Shown: positions 25,420 to 34,198, numbered from the stretch's first letter. The stretch: 37,500 bases of DNA from Thermoanaerobacter pseudethanolicus ATCC 33223 (GCF_000019085.1 NC_010321.1:2227501-2265000), one strand, 5' to 3'. Numbers and translations: made by a program. Notes: a model not told the origin generated them from the letters alone.

Positions 25420-26400
25420 TTATTTACTAAAAACATGACATGCTACTTCATGACTTGAATCGATAACAATGAGTTGAGGGTCTTCCTCTAAGCACTTTTC
25501 TGTATAATAATTACATGCATGAGCAAAAGGACACCCCTTGCTTTCTGGTGTTCGCACAGGAACTTCATAAGACCTTAATTGTTCCACCACTCTATTCCTA
25601 GCTATTTCAGGGTCAGCAATGGGGCTGGAATTTATTAATACTTTAGTATAAGGATGAACTGGATTAGTTAAAACTTCTCTACCTTTTCCTTTTTCGACTA
25701 TTTTGCCCCCATACAATACCGCAATTTCTCCCTTTTCATAGGTAAAATATTTTGCTGCTCCAATGTCATGCAAAACAAGTATAACGGCAATACCGTATAA
25801 ATCATTTAAGTCTTTAAAAAGTTTAATTATTGCTGCCCTCAATGACATATCAATCATACTAATCGGTTCATCAGCAATTATCACTTGAGGTTCCGTCGTT
25901 AAAGCCCTTGCAATTGCAAGTCTCTGACGTCCTCCTCCTGATAAGTGGTGAGGATATTTATTGAAAAAATATTCTGCAGGAGTTAAACCTACTTTTTCCA
26001 GTAATTGTTTTGTCTTTTCATATACCTCTTTCCTATTAATTTTTTGAGCATTTCTAAGAGGGTCTGCGATTATTTTATAGATAGTTTTAGCCGGATGTAA
26101 GGAAGCATAAGGGTCCTGATGAATATATTGTACTTTACCTCTTAATAATTTTTTTTCTTTTTCCCTCAGTTTCTGTATATTTTTTTCAAACCAAAGAACT
26201 TCACCTTCAGAAGGCAATTCTAAATTAGCCATAATTCGCGCTAAGGTAGTTTTGCCCATTCCACTTTCGCCAACAATAACTAATCTATCTCCTTGTGAAA
26301 TTTCTAAATTTATATCACTGAGAACAAGTTTATGCTGTTTTTTAAAAAACCCTCGTGAAAAGATTTTACTAATATGATCTATTTTTATCACTTGTTTCAT
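25420..26400 (-). CDS. Opp/Dpp-type ABC transporter ATPase (second ATPase subunit)
   Basis: A 326-residue ATP-binding subunit. Walker A is GESGMGKTT near residue 39, the signature is LSGGGRQRLAIARAL (GGG rather than the usual GGQ), and Walker B is VIIADEPISMID. The C-terminus has the oligopeptide-transporter extension with cysteines (KGCPFAHACNYYTEKCLEEDP). It is the second ATPase of a heterodimer with the gene just before it, from which it is separated by a single base. GGAGGAAGGTG lies before the ATG. Although the family is named for peptides, many members import oligosaccharides in thermophiles, and the glycosidase neighbours favour sugars here. Confidence 0.92.
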   Translation of the reverse strand: MKQVIKIDHISKIFSRGFFKKQHKLVLSDINLEISQGDRLVIVGESGMGKTTLARIMANLELPSEGEVLWFEKNIQKLREKEKKLLRGKVQYIHQDPYASLHPAKTIYKIIADPLRNAQKINRKEVYEKTKQLLEKVGLTPAEYFFNKYPHHLSGGGRQRLAIARALTTEPQVIIADEPISMIDMSLRAAIIKLFKDLNDLYGIAVILVLHDIGAAKYFTYEKGEIAVLYGGKIVEKGKGREVLTNPVHPYTKVLINSSPIADPEIARNRVVEQLRSYEVPVRTPESKGCPFAHACNYYTEKCLEEDPQLIVIDSSHEVACHVFSK

Positions 26401-26401
26401 T

Positions 26402-27385
26402 TCACCTTCCTCCTTCCTTATACAAGTAACATGCTACTTGTGCTCCGTTTTCTGTCTCAATTAATTGCGGCTTTTCCTTCTTGCATATCTCCATCGCATG
26501 CTCACATCTTGGATGAAATCTACATCCAGAAGGAGGATTCAATAAACTTGGAGGGTCTCCCGGAATCGGCTTAACTTTTGACATATCTGCATTTACTGCC
26601 ATAATAGAATTTATCAATCCATTTGTATAGGGATGTAATGGATTTTTGAAAATTTGAAATGTTGAATTATATTCTATCAGATTTCCACCATAAATAACTG
26701 CAACATTATCCGCTAATTCGGCTGCTACTGCTATGTCGTGGGTAACAAAAATAAGAGTAATATTTAGCATTTTCTTTAATTCTTTTAAAAGTTGAATAAT
26801 ATGGGCTTGTGTAAGAACATCTAATGCAGAAGTAGGCTCATCTAATATTAAAACTTTAGGTTCCATTAAAAGCGCTAAAGCAATTAAAACTCTTTGTTTC
26901 ATTCCTCCTGAAAGTTGCAAAGGATAAGCGTATAAAACCACCTCTGGATTTAATCTTACCATTTTTAATTTTTCTGAAGCTTTTTTAATTAACTCATTGT
27001 GACTCCAATTTACCCTATGAGCTTCTACTGTGTCTTTAAAATGGTCAATTATCTTCATTGTAGGATTTAAAGATTGCTGAGCTGCCTGAGGTACTAACGC
27101 AATTTCTTTCCATTTTATTTTTCTTAACTCTTCATTACTTAGAGTCAATATGTCTTTTCCATTGTATAAAACTTTTCCTGATAAAATTCTTCCATTTGGA
27201 GGTAGTGTCTTCGTCATGGCTTCTATAATTGTACTCTTACCAGAAGCACTCTCCCCTACAATAGCTGTAACTGAATTTTCTGGAACCTCAAAAGAAATAC
27301 CGTCTGCTGCTTTAATCGTACCTTCTCTCACAAGATATACTGCTTTTAAATTTTCTACTTTTATTATTGGATTCAACTTATTCAT
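26402..27385 (-). CDS. Opp/Dpp-type ABC transporter ATPase (first ATPase subunit)
   Basis: About 327 residues. Walker A is GESASGKST, the signature LSGGMKQRVLIALAL, Walker B VLILDEPTSALD, and the C-terminal extension is GCRFHPRCEHAMEICKKEKP with its conserved cysteines. It powers import together with the next ATPase. The start is taken as ATG 27385, giving MNKLNPIIKVENL; it overlaps the end of the permease gene by 8 nt. The frame is open upstream to 27418 but that part is not family-like. The ribosome site AGGGGGA is very close to the ATG, so TTG 27376 remains possible. Confidence 0.9.
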   Translation of the reverse strand: MNKLNPIIKVENLKAVYLVREGTIKAADGISFEVPENSVTAIVGESASGKSTIIEAMTKTLPPNGRILSGKVLYNGKDILTLSNEELRKIKWKEIALVPQAAQQSLNPTMKIIDHFKDTVEAHRVNWSHNELIKKASEKLKMVRLNPEVVLYAYPLQLSGGMKQRVLIALALLMEPKVLILDEPTSALDVLTQAHIIQLLKELKKMLNITLIFVTHDIAVAAELADNVAVIYGGNLIEYNSTFQIFKNPLHPYTNGLINSIMAVNADMSKVKPIPGDPPSLLNPPSGCRFHPRCEHAMEICKKEKPQLIETENGAQVACYLYKEGGR

Positions 27386-28259
27386 TCCCCCTAAGCCGTG
27401 GGTTGAAAACTTCTTCAACCCCTTGTGATAACAATATTCCGCCGTAAATTAGTAATACTATATTTAAAATTATAAAGAATAAATAGTGAAACCCTTTAGC
27501 AGTATACAAGGCTCCCGCTTGGTATAAAGCATAATTTAACATGATTCCCCAATGGGTAGGATCAAACTTGGCTAGTCCTAAAAACATAAGTCCTACTGAA
27601 AACTCCATAGCTCCTTTTATCTGCATGACAAAATTTATGAAAATATAAGGAATTAAAAGTTTTGCAATATCACTGAATAAAATATAACTAAGCGGCATAT
27701 TAAGCATTTTTGACGCTTCTATGAATTCTTTTGATTTAATAGATAAAACCTGAGCTGATATTTGTTTCGCCAATGGTGCCCATAACCATATAGAAACTAA
27801 TAGAGCTATTTCAACAACATTAAGGTTGTAATTAACAAATATAGCAGCTAGAATCAATAGAGCAGGAAATGACGGAATTACTAGAAAAACCATAATAATA
27901 GCATCAATGATTTTACCAGCAATCCCTTCTAAATACCCTCTTGCAACACCAATAACCGTTCCTATTAGCACAGCAAAAAAACTTGCTAATAAAGTAAGAG
28001 AAATAACAGACCTAGAACCGTGTACAATTTGTTGGAAAATATCTACTCCAAAATAGTCTGTCCCAAAAGGATGTTTCAAAGAAGGTTTTTGATACCTTTC
28101 TGCAAAGTTAGAATTCATATCTAAAGGTACTACAACAGGACCTATTGTAGCCATCAATATATAAAATAGCAATATCATTAACCCAATTAAAGATTTTTTA
28201 TTTGTTAATAAAGGCTGAATGTAATCATAATAAAAGTTTGCAATATTTTCTTTTTTCAT
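27378..28259 (-). CDS. Opp/Dpp-type ABC transporter permease (DppC-like)
   Basis: A 293-residue inner-membrane subunit with about six hydrophobic segments. It has the DppC-type N-terminal helix and the motif HPFGTDYFGVDIFQQIVHGSR, followed by the core with LLVSIWLWAPLAKQISAQVLSI and EFIEASKMLNM, the EAA-like loop that meets the ATPases. The ATG overlaps the preceding permease's stop by 4 nt (ATGA), so the two are translationally coupled in equal amounts. It forms the channel with the DppB-like protein. The likely cargo is a mannoside oligosaccharide given the operon, by analogy with Opp-type mannoside importers recalled from Thermotoga. Confidence 0.92.
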   Translation of the reverse strand: MKKENIANFYYDYIQPLLTNKKSLIGLMILLFYILMATIGPVVVPLDMNSNFAERYQKPSLKHPFGTDYFGVDIFQQIVHGSRSVISLTLLASFFAVLIGTVIGVARGYLEGIAGKIIDAIIMVFLVIPSFPALLILAAIFVNYNLNVVEIALLVSIWLWAPLAKQISAQVLSIKSKEFIEASKMLNMPLSYILFSDIAKLLIPYIFINFVMQIKGAMEFSVGLMFLGLAKFDPTHWGIMLNYALYQAGALYTAKGFHYLFFIILNIVLLIYGGILLSQGVEEVFNPRLRGNE

Positions 28260-29242
28260 TTCAATTTCACCCTCGGATCAATTAATGCATAAACAAAATC
28301 TGCAATAAAAGTTGCTAATATTACTCCTATTACAATTAGAGTAAACAATCCAGTCAATAATCCAAAATCTCTAACAGCTATAGCCTTGCCAAAATAAAAT
28401 CCTATCCCCGGGTAATTAAAAATAGATTCCACCAACGTCTGGCCTCCTAACATATATCCCACACTAATCGCTAAACTTGCCACTAAAGGCAACATCGCAT
28501 TATTTCTCACATATTTTGCTGCAATTACAGAATCTCTTAAGCCTCTTGCCTCTGCAAACCTTATAAAATCCTCCTCCATTATTTGGGAAGTGTTACCTCT
28601 CATAGCTAAAGTCCAAGAAGCCATTTGAGGTATTGCAATTGCAAGCATTGGGCCTAAAGCATGTAAAAATATTTTCGAAATAAACTCAAGGGAGAAAGAA
28701 GGCTCTATATCAACAGGATAAGCGCCTCCTAGCGGCAATACTTTTAATCTAACTGAAAATACAAACAAAATTAAAACCGCTAGTATAAAAGGAGGTATGG
28801 CTTGTATTATACTCGAAACTGTAGAAATAATTCCTTCTGTAATTGTAGCTCTTTTTTGTGCTGCAAAAGCTCCTAAAAATATTCCTATTGTAAAACTCAA
28901 AAAAGTAGCTAAAGAAATTACAAAAAGAGTCCATGGTAGCGATTCTGCAATTATTTCATTTACACTTGTGTTATAAAAAGCAGAATACCCAAAGTTGCCT
29001 TTTAATAGATTTGACACAAATTTTCCATATCTTATAAATATCGATTCATGAGGGTCTATCCCCATCATCTTATGGGATATTTCTAAAGCTTGCTCTATCT
29101 GCATATTCCTCTGTTGAGCAATAGAAACAGCCAGGCCATAAGCGGGGTCCCCTGGCATATTGTTTACCAGTACAAATACCCCACTTATGGCAATTACAAA
29201 CACTATTAATAAATACAAGGTTTTATTTATAAAATAATTCAT
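28256..29242 (-). CDS. Opp/Dpp-type ABC transporter permease (DppB-like)
   Basis: A 328-residue inner-membrane subunit with six hydrophobic segments. Family landmarks are NNMPGDPAYGL in the large external loop near residue 28, LGGAYP near residue 172 and the EAA-like loop MEEDFIRFAEARGLRDSVI. It ends VYALIDPRVKLK as is usual for DppB-type proteins. The ATG follows GGCGGGGGTAAAG. It sits between the binding-protein gene (15 nt gap) and the second permease (4-nt overlap), and would form the translocation pore with that permease. Confidence 0.93.
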   Translation of the reverse strand: MNYFINKTLYLLIVFVIAISGVFVLVNNMPGDPAYGLAVSIAQQRNMQIEQALEISHKMMGIDPHESIFIRYGKFVSNLLKGNFGYSAFYNTSVNEIIAESLPWTLFVISLATFLSFTIGIFLGAFAAQKRATITEGIISTVSSIIQAIPPFILAVLILFVFSVRLKVLPLGGAYPVDIEPSFSLEFISKIFLHALGPMLAIAIPQMASWTLAMRGNTSQIMEEDFIRFAEARGLRDSVIAAKYVRNNAMLPLVASLAISVGYMLGGQTLVESIFNYPGIGFYFGKAIAVRDFGLLTGLFTLIVIGVILATFIADFVYALIDPRVKLK

Positions 29243-29257
29243 CTTTACCCCCGCCTA

Positions 29258-31108
29258 TTATTTTGCTGGAACTAATTTACCTGTAGTAATCAATAAATCG
29301 TATACCCTTTCAATTCCACCTGGTGCTAAAGACCATATAGCATCATCTTCTGCAGGCCATCCTTTAACTCTATAACCATCATTGTAATAAATGGGCAGTA
29401 CTTTCTCATATAGCGGTATCACAGGCAAATACTCATTAGTAATATAGGCTAATTGCTGAATTATTTCCATTGCCTTGTTCTCATCCTGCAGGTTCTTCTG
29501 CAATTCAAGTGTCAAATCATAGGGGGAAAGTTCTCCCCATGGAGTTTGATATTTGTCTTTTGCAGGGAAATTAGTAATAGCAGAAACGTCTCCATCATAC
29601 AACCTCTGATACCCAGTCAAAGGATGAGGATAACCCCACCATGCAGAACCAAATTCAATAGCTACATCGTAATCTCCACTTCTCATTACTTGGTCTCTCA
29701 TACCTTCAGGAATCAATTTCATTTCAACTTTAAATCCAAAATTGTTCAATTGTTGAACTACTTCCTTTGCAGCCAATACCCAATCGTTATGAGGTCCGTA
29801 TACAGATAAAGTGAAAGCCACTGGTTGTCCGTTAGGTTGTTGCCAGGTATCTCCTACTTTTTTGTAGCCTGCATTCTTTAAAATCTCCTCTGCTGCTGCC
29901 ACATCCGTGTTATATTTTGTAAGTTTTTGCAATGTATCTTGAGTTACCCATTTTGCTTCCATACTCTTTAATACACCGTCAGCGTAATTTTCATAACTAT
30001 TTGCTTGCCATACAGAGACATCCCTAATTTTATCTCTATCTAATATATGAGCAATAGCTTTTCTTAAGTTCAGATCTTGAAAGAGCGGTTTCTTAAAATT
30101 AAATACTAATGCTATGTCGGACAAGTCAGAAACAGTAAGCACATTTAATTTTGGATTCAATGTTGAAAGTTGTTCTACTACATCTTTTGGCATAGAAGGA
30201 TGAGCTGCATCAATTTCATTAGATATAAGTGAAGCCCATACAAATTCATTTGAAGACCATTTCTTAAACACAACTTTGTCAATTTTCATTTGCGGATAAG
30301 CCCAATAGTATTTATTTGCCTCCAATACCATTTCTGATTGAGTTACTTTAACAGGTTCAAAAGCACCAACTACCGGTAACTTTCCTAATGTCTTAAAGGG
30401 TGAAAAATCATTCACTTGTTTTCTTAATTCGTCTGATTTTTTATCATACTCTGCTTTCATATCCTCTGGCACAGTTTTGCCTTCTGTTTGTAAGTAAAAT
30501 ATCTTTTTCCCTAAATCAGCCACTTCCTGAGCAGATTTAGCAAAATCCCCATATACATGTACAGGCGCTAAGGATGCCATAGCTCCATCTGTAAGCAGTG
30601 TGTGTACAAAAGAAGAGGAAGCTGTCTTTGAAAGGGTAAAAATAACTGTATTGTCATCTGGAGCCTCTACAGATTCAATGTCATAAGGCCATTGCCACAT
30701 AGCCTGTATTAAATTCACCGTATTTATCACATCTTTTGAGGTAAAAGGTTCGCCATCGCTGAACTTTGCATCTTTCCTAAGATTTACTGTAACCTTATTT
30801 CCTTCTACTTTCCAACTTTCAGCTAAGCGCGGAATGTATTCCCCTGTTTGAGGAATATAATAGGCAAAAGGCTCATAAGCAAACCACCATGCTCCTCCTA
30901 TACCTCCTGGGCCAAATGGGTTACCGTGGAAAGGATAGGGCCAATCCGTCGCAAGTCTAAGTTCTCTTGTCTTCTTTACCTCTTCTTGTTGTTTTGCTTC
31001 TTGGGATTCCTGTTGAGTAGAATTTGACTGCCCACACCCCACAAAAATACCTGCTGTAAAGAAAACAATTACAAGCAGTGCAATAAATTTTTTAATTTTT
31101 TTACTCAT
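29258..31108 (-). CDS. Family 5 extracellular solute-binding lipoprotein
   Basis: A 616-residue binding protein. The lipoprotein signal ends in IFVGCG with the lipidated cysteine at C25, followed by a flexible Gln/Ser/Thr/Glu-rich stretch. The mature part has the SBP_bac_5 pattern, for example PRLAESWKVEGNKVTVNLRK, then DAKFSDGEPFTSKDVINT and AIAHILDRDKIRD. It would capture the ligand outside the membrane and deliver it to the two permeases. GGGAGAGG lies before the ATG. It is the first transporter gene, 60 nt downstream of the LacI regulator. The ligand is inferred to be a beta-mannoside oligosaccharide from the GH130 and GH5-like genes of the same operon; a peptide ligand cannot be ruled out from sequence alone. 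Confidence 0.92.
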   Translation of the reverse strand: MSKKIKKFIALLVIVFFTAGIFVGCGQSNSTQQESQEAKQQEEVKKTRELRLATDWPYPFHGNPFGPGGIGGAWWFAYEPFAYYIPQTGEYIPRLAESWKVEGNKVTVNLRKDAKFSDGEPFTSKDVINTVNLIQAMWQWPYDIESVEAPDDNTVIFTLSKTASSSFVHTLLTDGAMASLAPVHVYGDFAKSAQEVADLGKKIFYLQTEGKTVPEDMKAEYDKKSDELRKQVNDFSPFKTLGKLPVVGAFEPVKVTQSEMVLEANKYYWAYPQMKIDKVVFKKWSSNEFVWASLISNEIDAAHPSMPKDVVEQLSTLNPKLNVLTVSDLSDIALVFNFKKPLFQDLNLRKAIAHILDRDKIRDVSVWQANSYENYADGVLKSMEAKWVTQDTLQKLTKYNTDVAAAEEILKNAGYKKVGDTWQQPNGQPVAFTLSVYGPHNDWVLAAKEVVQQLNNFGFKVEMKLIPEGMRDQVMRSGDYDVAIEFGSAWWGYPHPLTGYQRLYDGDVSAITNFPAKDKYQTPWGELSPYDLTLELQKNLQDENKAMEIIQQLAYITNEYLPVIPLYEKVLPIYYNDGYRVKGWPAEDDAIWSLAPGGIERVYDLLITTGKLVPAK

Positions 31109-31168
31109 TTTTAACCTCTCCCCTCTTTTTTACTTAAAAATATATTTAAAAATTATTTGGAAACGTGG

Positions 31169-32215
31169 TTAATAAATCTCTTTAACGGACTCTCTTTCTA
31201 TTAGCTTAACCTCCATCCGTATATGGTCACAGGGCTCTTTTGGATTTTCCATCCTCCACAAAAGTCTTTTTACAGCTTTTTCTCCCATAAGTTCTTTATT
31301 TATGCGGATAGTAGTCAAATGCGGTGTCACAATGTTACATATATCAATATCATCAAAGCCAACTACAGAGATATCGTCAGGTACTTTAATACCCAAAATG
31401 CTCAATGCATTGTACAAGGTAATAGCAGCACTATCGTTGGAGCATACCCATGCAGTAGGAAGTTTATCTAACTTTGAGATAATATTTGCTACCTCTTTGT
31501 AGTTTTTGCTTAAAACATATTGTTCTACCTGTCCTATTACACAATATCCAGGATTTACATTAAATATGGGATCTACATTAAGTCCTGCATTTCTCATCGC
31601 CTCGTTAAAGCCTAACCATCTTTCTTTAAAACTTAAAGAAAAATCTATTTCACCAAAAAAACCTATTTGAGTATGTCCTTTTCGAATAAGATATTGTGTT
31701 GCCATATATGTTCCAGGCATATTTTGAGTTAATACAGCATCTGTACTTATAGTAAATGAAGCATGGTCTACAAGGACAGTTGGTATATCATACTTCAATA
31801 ATTTTTCCAGATGTTCATCTTTAATAGTACCAACCACTAAAATTCCTGAAACTTTTCTCGTTTCAACACTGGAAGGTACCTGAAAATCATCTTGATTCAT
31901 GAAGTTTACTAAAATATCGTAATTATTTTTCTTTGCTTCATTCTCTATACCTAAAATTACTTTTGTATAAAAATGAGTATCGCGGAAATTTCTCTCTTCA
32001 ATCAATAGACAAATATTCCTGAAGTGATTTTTAGCAATAAAAGAGGGATTTTCATCAAAATACCCCATTTCATCAGCTGTTTTTAAAACTATTTTCCTTG
32101 TCTCTTCGCTCACCCCCACCTTGTCATTTAAAGCCAGGGACACAGCATTAATTGATAAGTTCAACCTTTCAGCGATATCTTTCATGGTCACTTTTTTCCT
32201 TTTAATTGCCGTCAA
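31169..32215 (-). CDS. LacI-family transcriptional regulator of the mannoside operon
   Basis: About 348 residues. The N-terminal helix-turn-helix is VTMKDIAERLNLSINAVSLALN, with the hinge region VGVSEETRKIVLKTADEMGY. The periplasmic-binding-like effector domain follows, with ISVVGFDDIDICNIVTPHLTTIRI near the end. A TTG at 32215 is chosen because AGAGGTG lies 5 nt upstream; an in-frame GTG at 32224 overlaps that site. It is the first gene of the importer operon and probably represses it, releasing on binding a mannoside or sugar phosphate. Multiple TTACTTGAATT motifs around its promoter are candidate operators. Confidence 0.9.
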   Translation of the reverse strand: MTAIKRKKVTMKDIAERLNLSINAVSLALNDKVGVSEETRKIVLKTADEMGYFDENPSFIAKNHFRNICLLIEERNFRDTHFYTKVILGIENEAKKNNYDILVNFMNQDDFQVPSSVETRKVSGILVVGTIKDEHLEKLLKYDIPTVLVDHASFTISTDAVLTQNMPGTYMATQYLIRKGHTQIGFFGEIDFSLSFKERWLGFNEAMRNAGLNVDPIFNVNPGYCVIGQVEQYVLSKNYKEVANIISKLDKLPTAWVCSNDSAAITLYNALSILGIKVPDDISVVGFDDIDICNIVTPHLTTIRINKELMGEKAVKRLLWRMENPKEPCDHIRMEVKLIERESVKEIY

Positions 32216-32250
32216 ACTTAACACCTCTAAAAATCGTTTTCTTGTAATAG

Positions 32251-32279
32251 ATTATAAATCATTTGAATTTAATTATCAA
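32251..32279 (-). promoter_or_regulatory. Sigma-A promoter of the LacI/importer operon
   Basis: On the minus strand TTGATA (32279-32274) and TATAAT (32256-32251) are 17 nt apart. Transcription would begin near 32244, about 30 nt before the regulator start. Two TTACTTGAATT sites lie directly upstream of the -35 element. Confidence 0.75.
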
Positions 32280-32286
32280 GCAAAAT

Positions 32287-32411
32287 TTACTTGAATTATT
32301 ATAGATTTTACTTGAATTTTGTTTGTTATAATCTTATCTTAACGATTACTTGAAATATATTCACAATAAAGTAGAGAACACAGCACTTTGTCTAATTTAT
32401 AATTCAAGTAA
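32287..32411. repeat. Repeated TTACTTGAATT motif, candidate operator array
   Basis: The 11-mer TTACTTGAATT occurs at 32287-32297 and 32308-32318 (exactly 21 bp apart), as TTACTTGAAAT at 32346-32356, and inverted as AATTCAAGTAA at 32401-32411. A shorter TTTGAATT lies in the promoter spacer near 32262. The array fills the space between the divergent LacI and rsuA promoters, so it may be a multi-site operator for the adjacent LacI protein. It lacks the usual palindromic CG centre of LacI sites, so another regulator is possible. Confidence 0.5.
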
Positions 32412-32465
32412 TTTAAAGTGAATTGAATAAACCAATATTATATACTCTAAAAATACAAAATTTCG

Positions 32466-32474
32466 TGTTATAAT
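32466..32474 (+). promoter_or_regulatory. Extended -10 promoter of rsuA
   Basis: TGTTATAAT is a perfect extended -10 element. The -35 position is poor, which is usual for this promoter type. The start point would be near 32481, with TTTGGAGG then ATG at 32507. Confidence 0.6.
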
Positions 32475-32506
32475 TACATCATAGACTCTTTTTGGAGGTA
32501 ATTTAT

Positions 32507-33232
32507 ATGGCAAAAATGAGAATAGATAAACTTTTATCGAATATAGGCATTGGTACGAGAAAAGAAGTTAAAAAATTCATTAAAGAAGGTCTTGTATTGG
32601 TAAATGGAAATACAGTAAAAGATGCTGGTTTAATTGTAGATACTGAATCTGATGAAATTTTATTTGATGGTGAAAAGATCAATTACAAAGAATTTATATA
32701 TATCATGATAAATAAGCCAAAAGGAGTTATTAGCGCCACATATGACGAAGTTGAAAAAACAGTTATTGACCTTCTTCCTCAAGAATTAAAAGCTCGAAAT
32801 CCATTTCCCGTAGGAAGACTTGATAAAGATACAGAAGGATTGCTTCTTATAACTAATGACGGAGACTTGGCACATCAGCTTTTATCACCAAAAAAGAATG
32901 TTATAAAAAAATATTATGCTGAAATATTAGGCTTTGTCAATGAAAGCGACATTAAAGCTTTCAATGAAGGCATTATACTTGAAGATGGGTATAAAACTCT
33001 TCCCGCAAACCTTGAAATTCTTTTTTCTTCTTCTGATGTGTCGAAAGTTTACGTTTATATAAGAGAAGGAAAATATCACCAAATAAAAAGGATGTTTGAA
33101 TCAGTCGGTAAAAAGGTCATATACCTCAAAAGATTGGCAATGGGTAGTCTCACCCTTGACGAAAATCTAAAACCTGGGGAGTGGAGAGAATTGTCTGAAG
33201 AAGAGCTATCTTTCCTGAAAAAGTCGATATAA
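32507..33232 (+). CDS. rsuA: RsuA-type rRNA pseudouridine synthase
   Basis: A 241-residue enzyme that converts uridine to pseudouridine in ribosomal RNA, probably U516 of 16S rRNA. An S4 RNA-binding domain occupies residues 1-60 (MRIDKLLSNIGIGTRKEVKKF). The catalytic motif is GRLDKDTEGLLLITNDG with the essential aspartate in RLD. KVYVYIREGKYHQIKRMFESVG is the typical C-terminal motif. ATG 32507 is supported by TTTGGAGGT 7 nt upstream; the frame opens at a TTG five codons earlier without support. The gene is monocistronic between its own promoter and a hairpin. RluB (23S) is the main alternative, but the length fits RsuA better. Confidence 0.88.
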   Translation: MAKMRIDKLLSNIGIGTRKEVKKFIKEGLVLVNGNTVKDAGLIVDTESDEILFDGEKINYKEFIYIMINKPKGVISATYDEVEKTVIDLLPQELKARNPFPVGRLDKDTEGLLLITNDGDLAHQLLSPKKNVIKKYYAEILGFVNESDIKAFNEGIILEDGYKTLPANLEILFSSSDVSKVYVYIREGKYHQIKRMFESVGKKVIYLKRLAMGSLTLDENLKPGEWRELSEEELSFLKKSI

Positions 33233-33235
33233 AAG

Positions 33236-33257
33236 CAAGGCCTTCACCAAAGCCTTG
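33236..33257. terminator. Hairpin between the convergent rsuA and SDR genes
   Basis: CAAGGC (33236-33241) and GCCTTG (33252-33257) form a 6-bp stem with a 10-nt loop between two convergent genes. Flanking U runs are short, so it is a modest terminator in either direction. Confidence 0.55.
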
Positions 33258-33995
33258 TTATATAAATCCCCCATCTACAGTTATAACTTGCCCTGTTATA
33301 AAATTTGCCTTGTCAGATAGTAAAAACAGTACAGCATTTGCTACATCTTGAGGTTTCCCTATACTCATAAGTGGTATATCCTCAATTAAGTGTTTCTTTT
33401 CTTCCCTATTTAAAATGTTGTTCATTCGAGTATCAATTACTCCAGGAGCAATACAATTAACTCTTATTTTAGAAGGCCCTAACTCTTTTGCCAAAGCCTT
33501 TGTAAAAGCTATTATTCCTCCTTTAGATGCTGAATAATGTACTTCACAGGAAGCACCGGAAATACCCCAAATTGAAGAAATGTTTATTATGCTCCCATGT
33601 TTTTGAGGCAACATATGCCTCAAAACACTTTGTGTGCAATTGAAAAGACCTTTTAAATTGACATTCATCATCCTATCCCAATCTTCTTCTGTTATTTCTA
33701 TAAATGGTTTGATTTGGGCAATTCCTGCATTATTTATAAGATAGTCAATGCGACCAAATTTATTATAAATACTATCAATCATATTGTCTACCTGCTGTCT
33801 GTTTGAAATATCTGCTTTAAAAATTTCCGCATAACTAAAATTGCTTTTTATATACTCTCTTAATTTAACAGCTTGCTCATAACTGTTATTATAATGTATT
33901 GCTATAGAAGCCCCTTCTTTTGCAAGCTCTATACAAATTTCTCTTCCTATATCCCCAGCACCACCAGTTACAATCGCTACTTTGCCATTTAACAT
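33258..33995 (-). CDS. ymfI: YmfI-like SDR, putative EF-P 5-aminopentanone reductase
   Basis: A 245-residue short-chain reductase of the FabG group. The cofactor loop is VTGGAGDIGRE, with NNAG and catalytic YSASKGG. The stretch ISSIWGISGASCEV (about residues 138-151) is what I associate with the YmfI subgroup, which reduces the 5-aminopentanone group on translation factor P in Bacillus. ATG 33995 is chosen since AAGGTGA lies 6 nt before it; the GTG at 34004 overlaps that ribosome site. It has its own promoter (34035-34062) between it and the rRNA operon terminator. An ordinary 3-oxoacyl-ACP reductase is the alternative. Confidence 0.75.
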   Translation of the reverse strand: MLNGKVAIVTGGAGDIGREICIELAKEGASIAIHYNNSYEQAVKLREYIKSNFSYAEIFKADISNRQQVDNMIDSIYNKFGRIDYLINNAGIAQIKPFIEITEEDWDRMMNVNLKGLFNCTQSVLRHMLPQKHGSIINISSIWGISGASCEVHYSASKGGIIAFTKALAKELGPSKIRVNCIAPGVIDTRMNNILNREEKKHLIEDIPLMSIGKPQDVANAVLFLLSDKANFITGQVITVDGGFI

Positions 33996-34034
33996 CTCTT
34001 TCACCTTCTAAATTAATTGACACTTCTTTTTGTA

Positions 34035-34062
34035 ATTTTATAAAAAAATAAAATTATGTCAA
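34035..34062 (-). promoter_or_regulatory. Sigma-A promoter of the YmfI-like gene
   Basis: TTGACA (34062-34057) and TAAAAT (34040-34035) are 16 nt apart on the minus strand, just downstream of the rRNA operon terminator. Confidence 0.6.
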
Positions 34063-34085
34063 TATCAATAAAAAATACTAAAAAA

Positions 34086-34110
34086 GGTTCTGCATTTACC
34101 TCGCAGAACC
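34086..34110 (-). terminator. Terminator of the rRNA/tRNA operon
   Basis: On the minus strand GGTTCTGC and GCAGAACC form a perfect 8-bp stem with a 9-nt loop, followed by TTTTTTAG. It lies 13 nt past the last tRNA gene. Confidence 0.9.
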
Positions 34111-34123
34111 TCTCATTTTCTTA

Positions 34124-34198
34124 TGGAGCGGATGACGGGATTCGAACCCGCGATCCTCGGCTTGGGAAGCCGATGCTCTACCGCTGAGCCACATCCGC
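34124..34198 (-). tRNA. tRNA-Gly (anticodon CCC)
   Basis: A 75-nt cloverleaf on the minus strand. The acceptor arms are GCGGATG and CATCCGC, the D arm has GGCTCAGCGGTAGAGC, the anticodon loop is TTCCCAA giving anticodon CCC, and the T arm has GGTTCGAATCC. The 3' CCA is encoded. It is the last gene of the rRNA operon. Confidence 0.95.

Noticed and set aside
31109-31168. GGAAACGTGGTT between LacI and the binding protein as an operator
   Set aside because: It has a CG centre but the two halves are not symmetric and there is no second copy; too weak to list.
34035-34055. ATTTTAT/ATAAAAT inverted repeat as a terminator or operator
   Set aside because: It is made only of A and T within an AT-rich promoter region, so chance pairing explains it.
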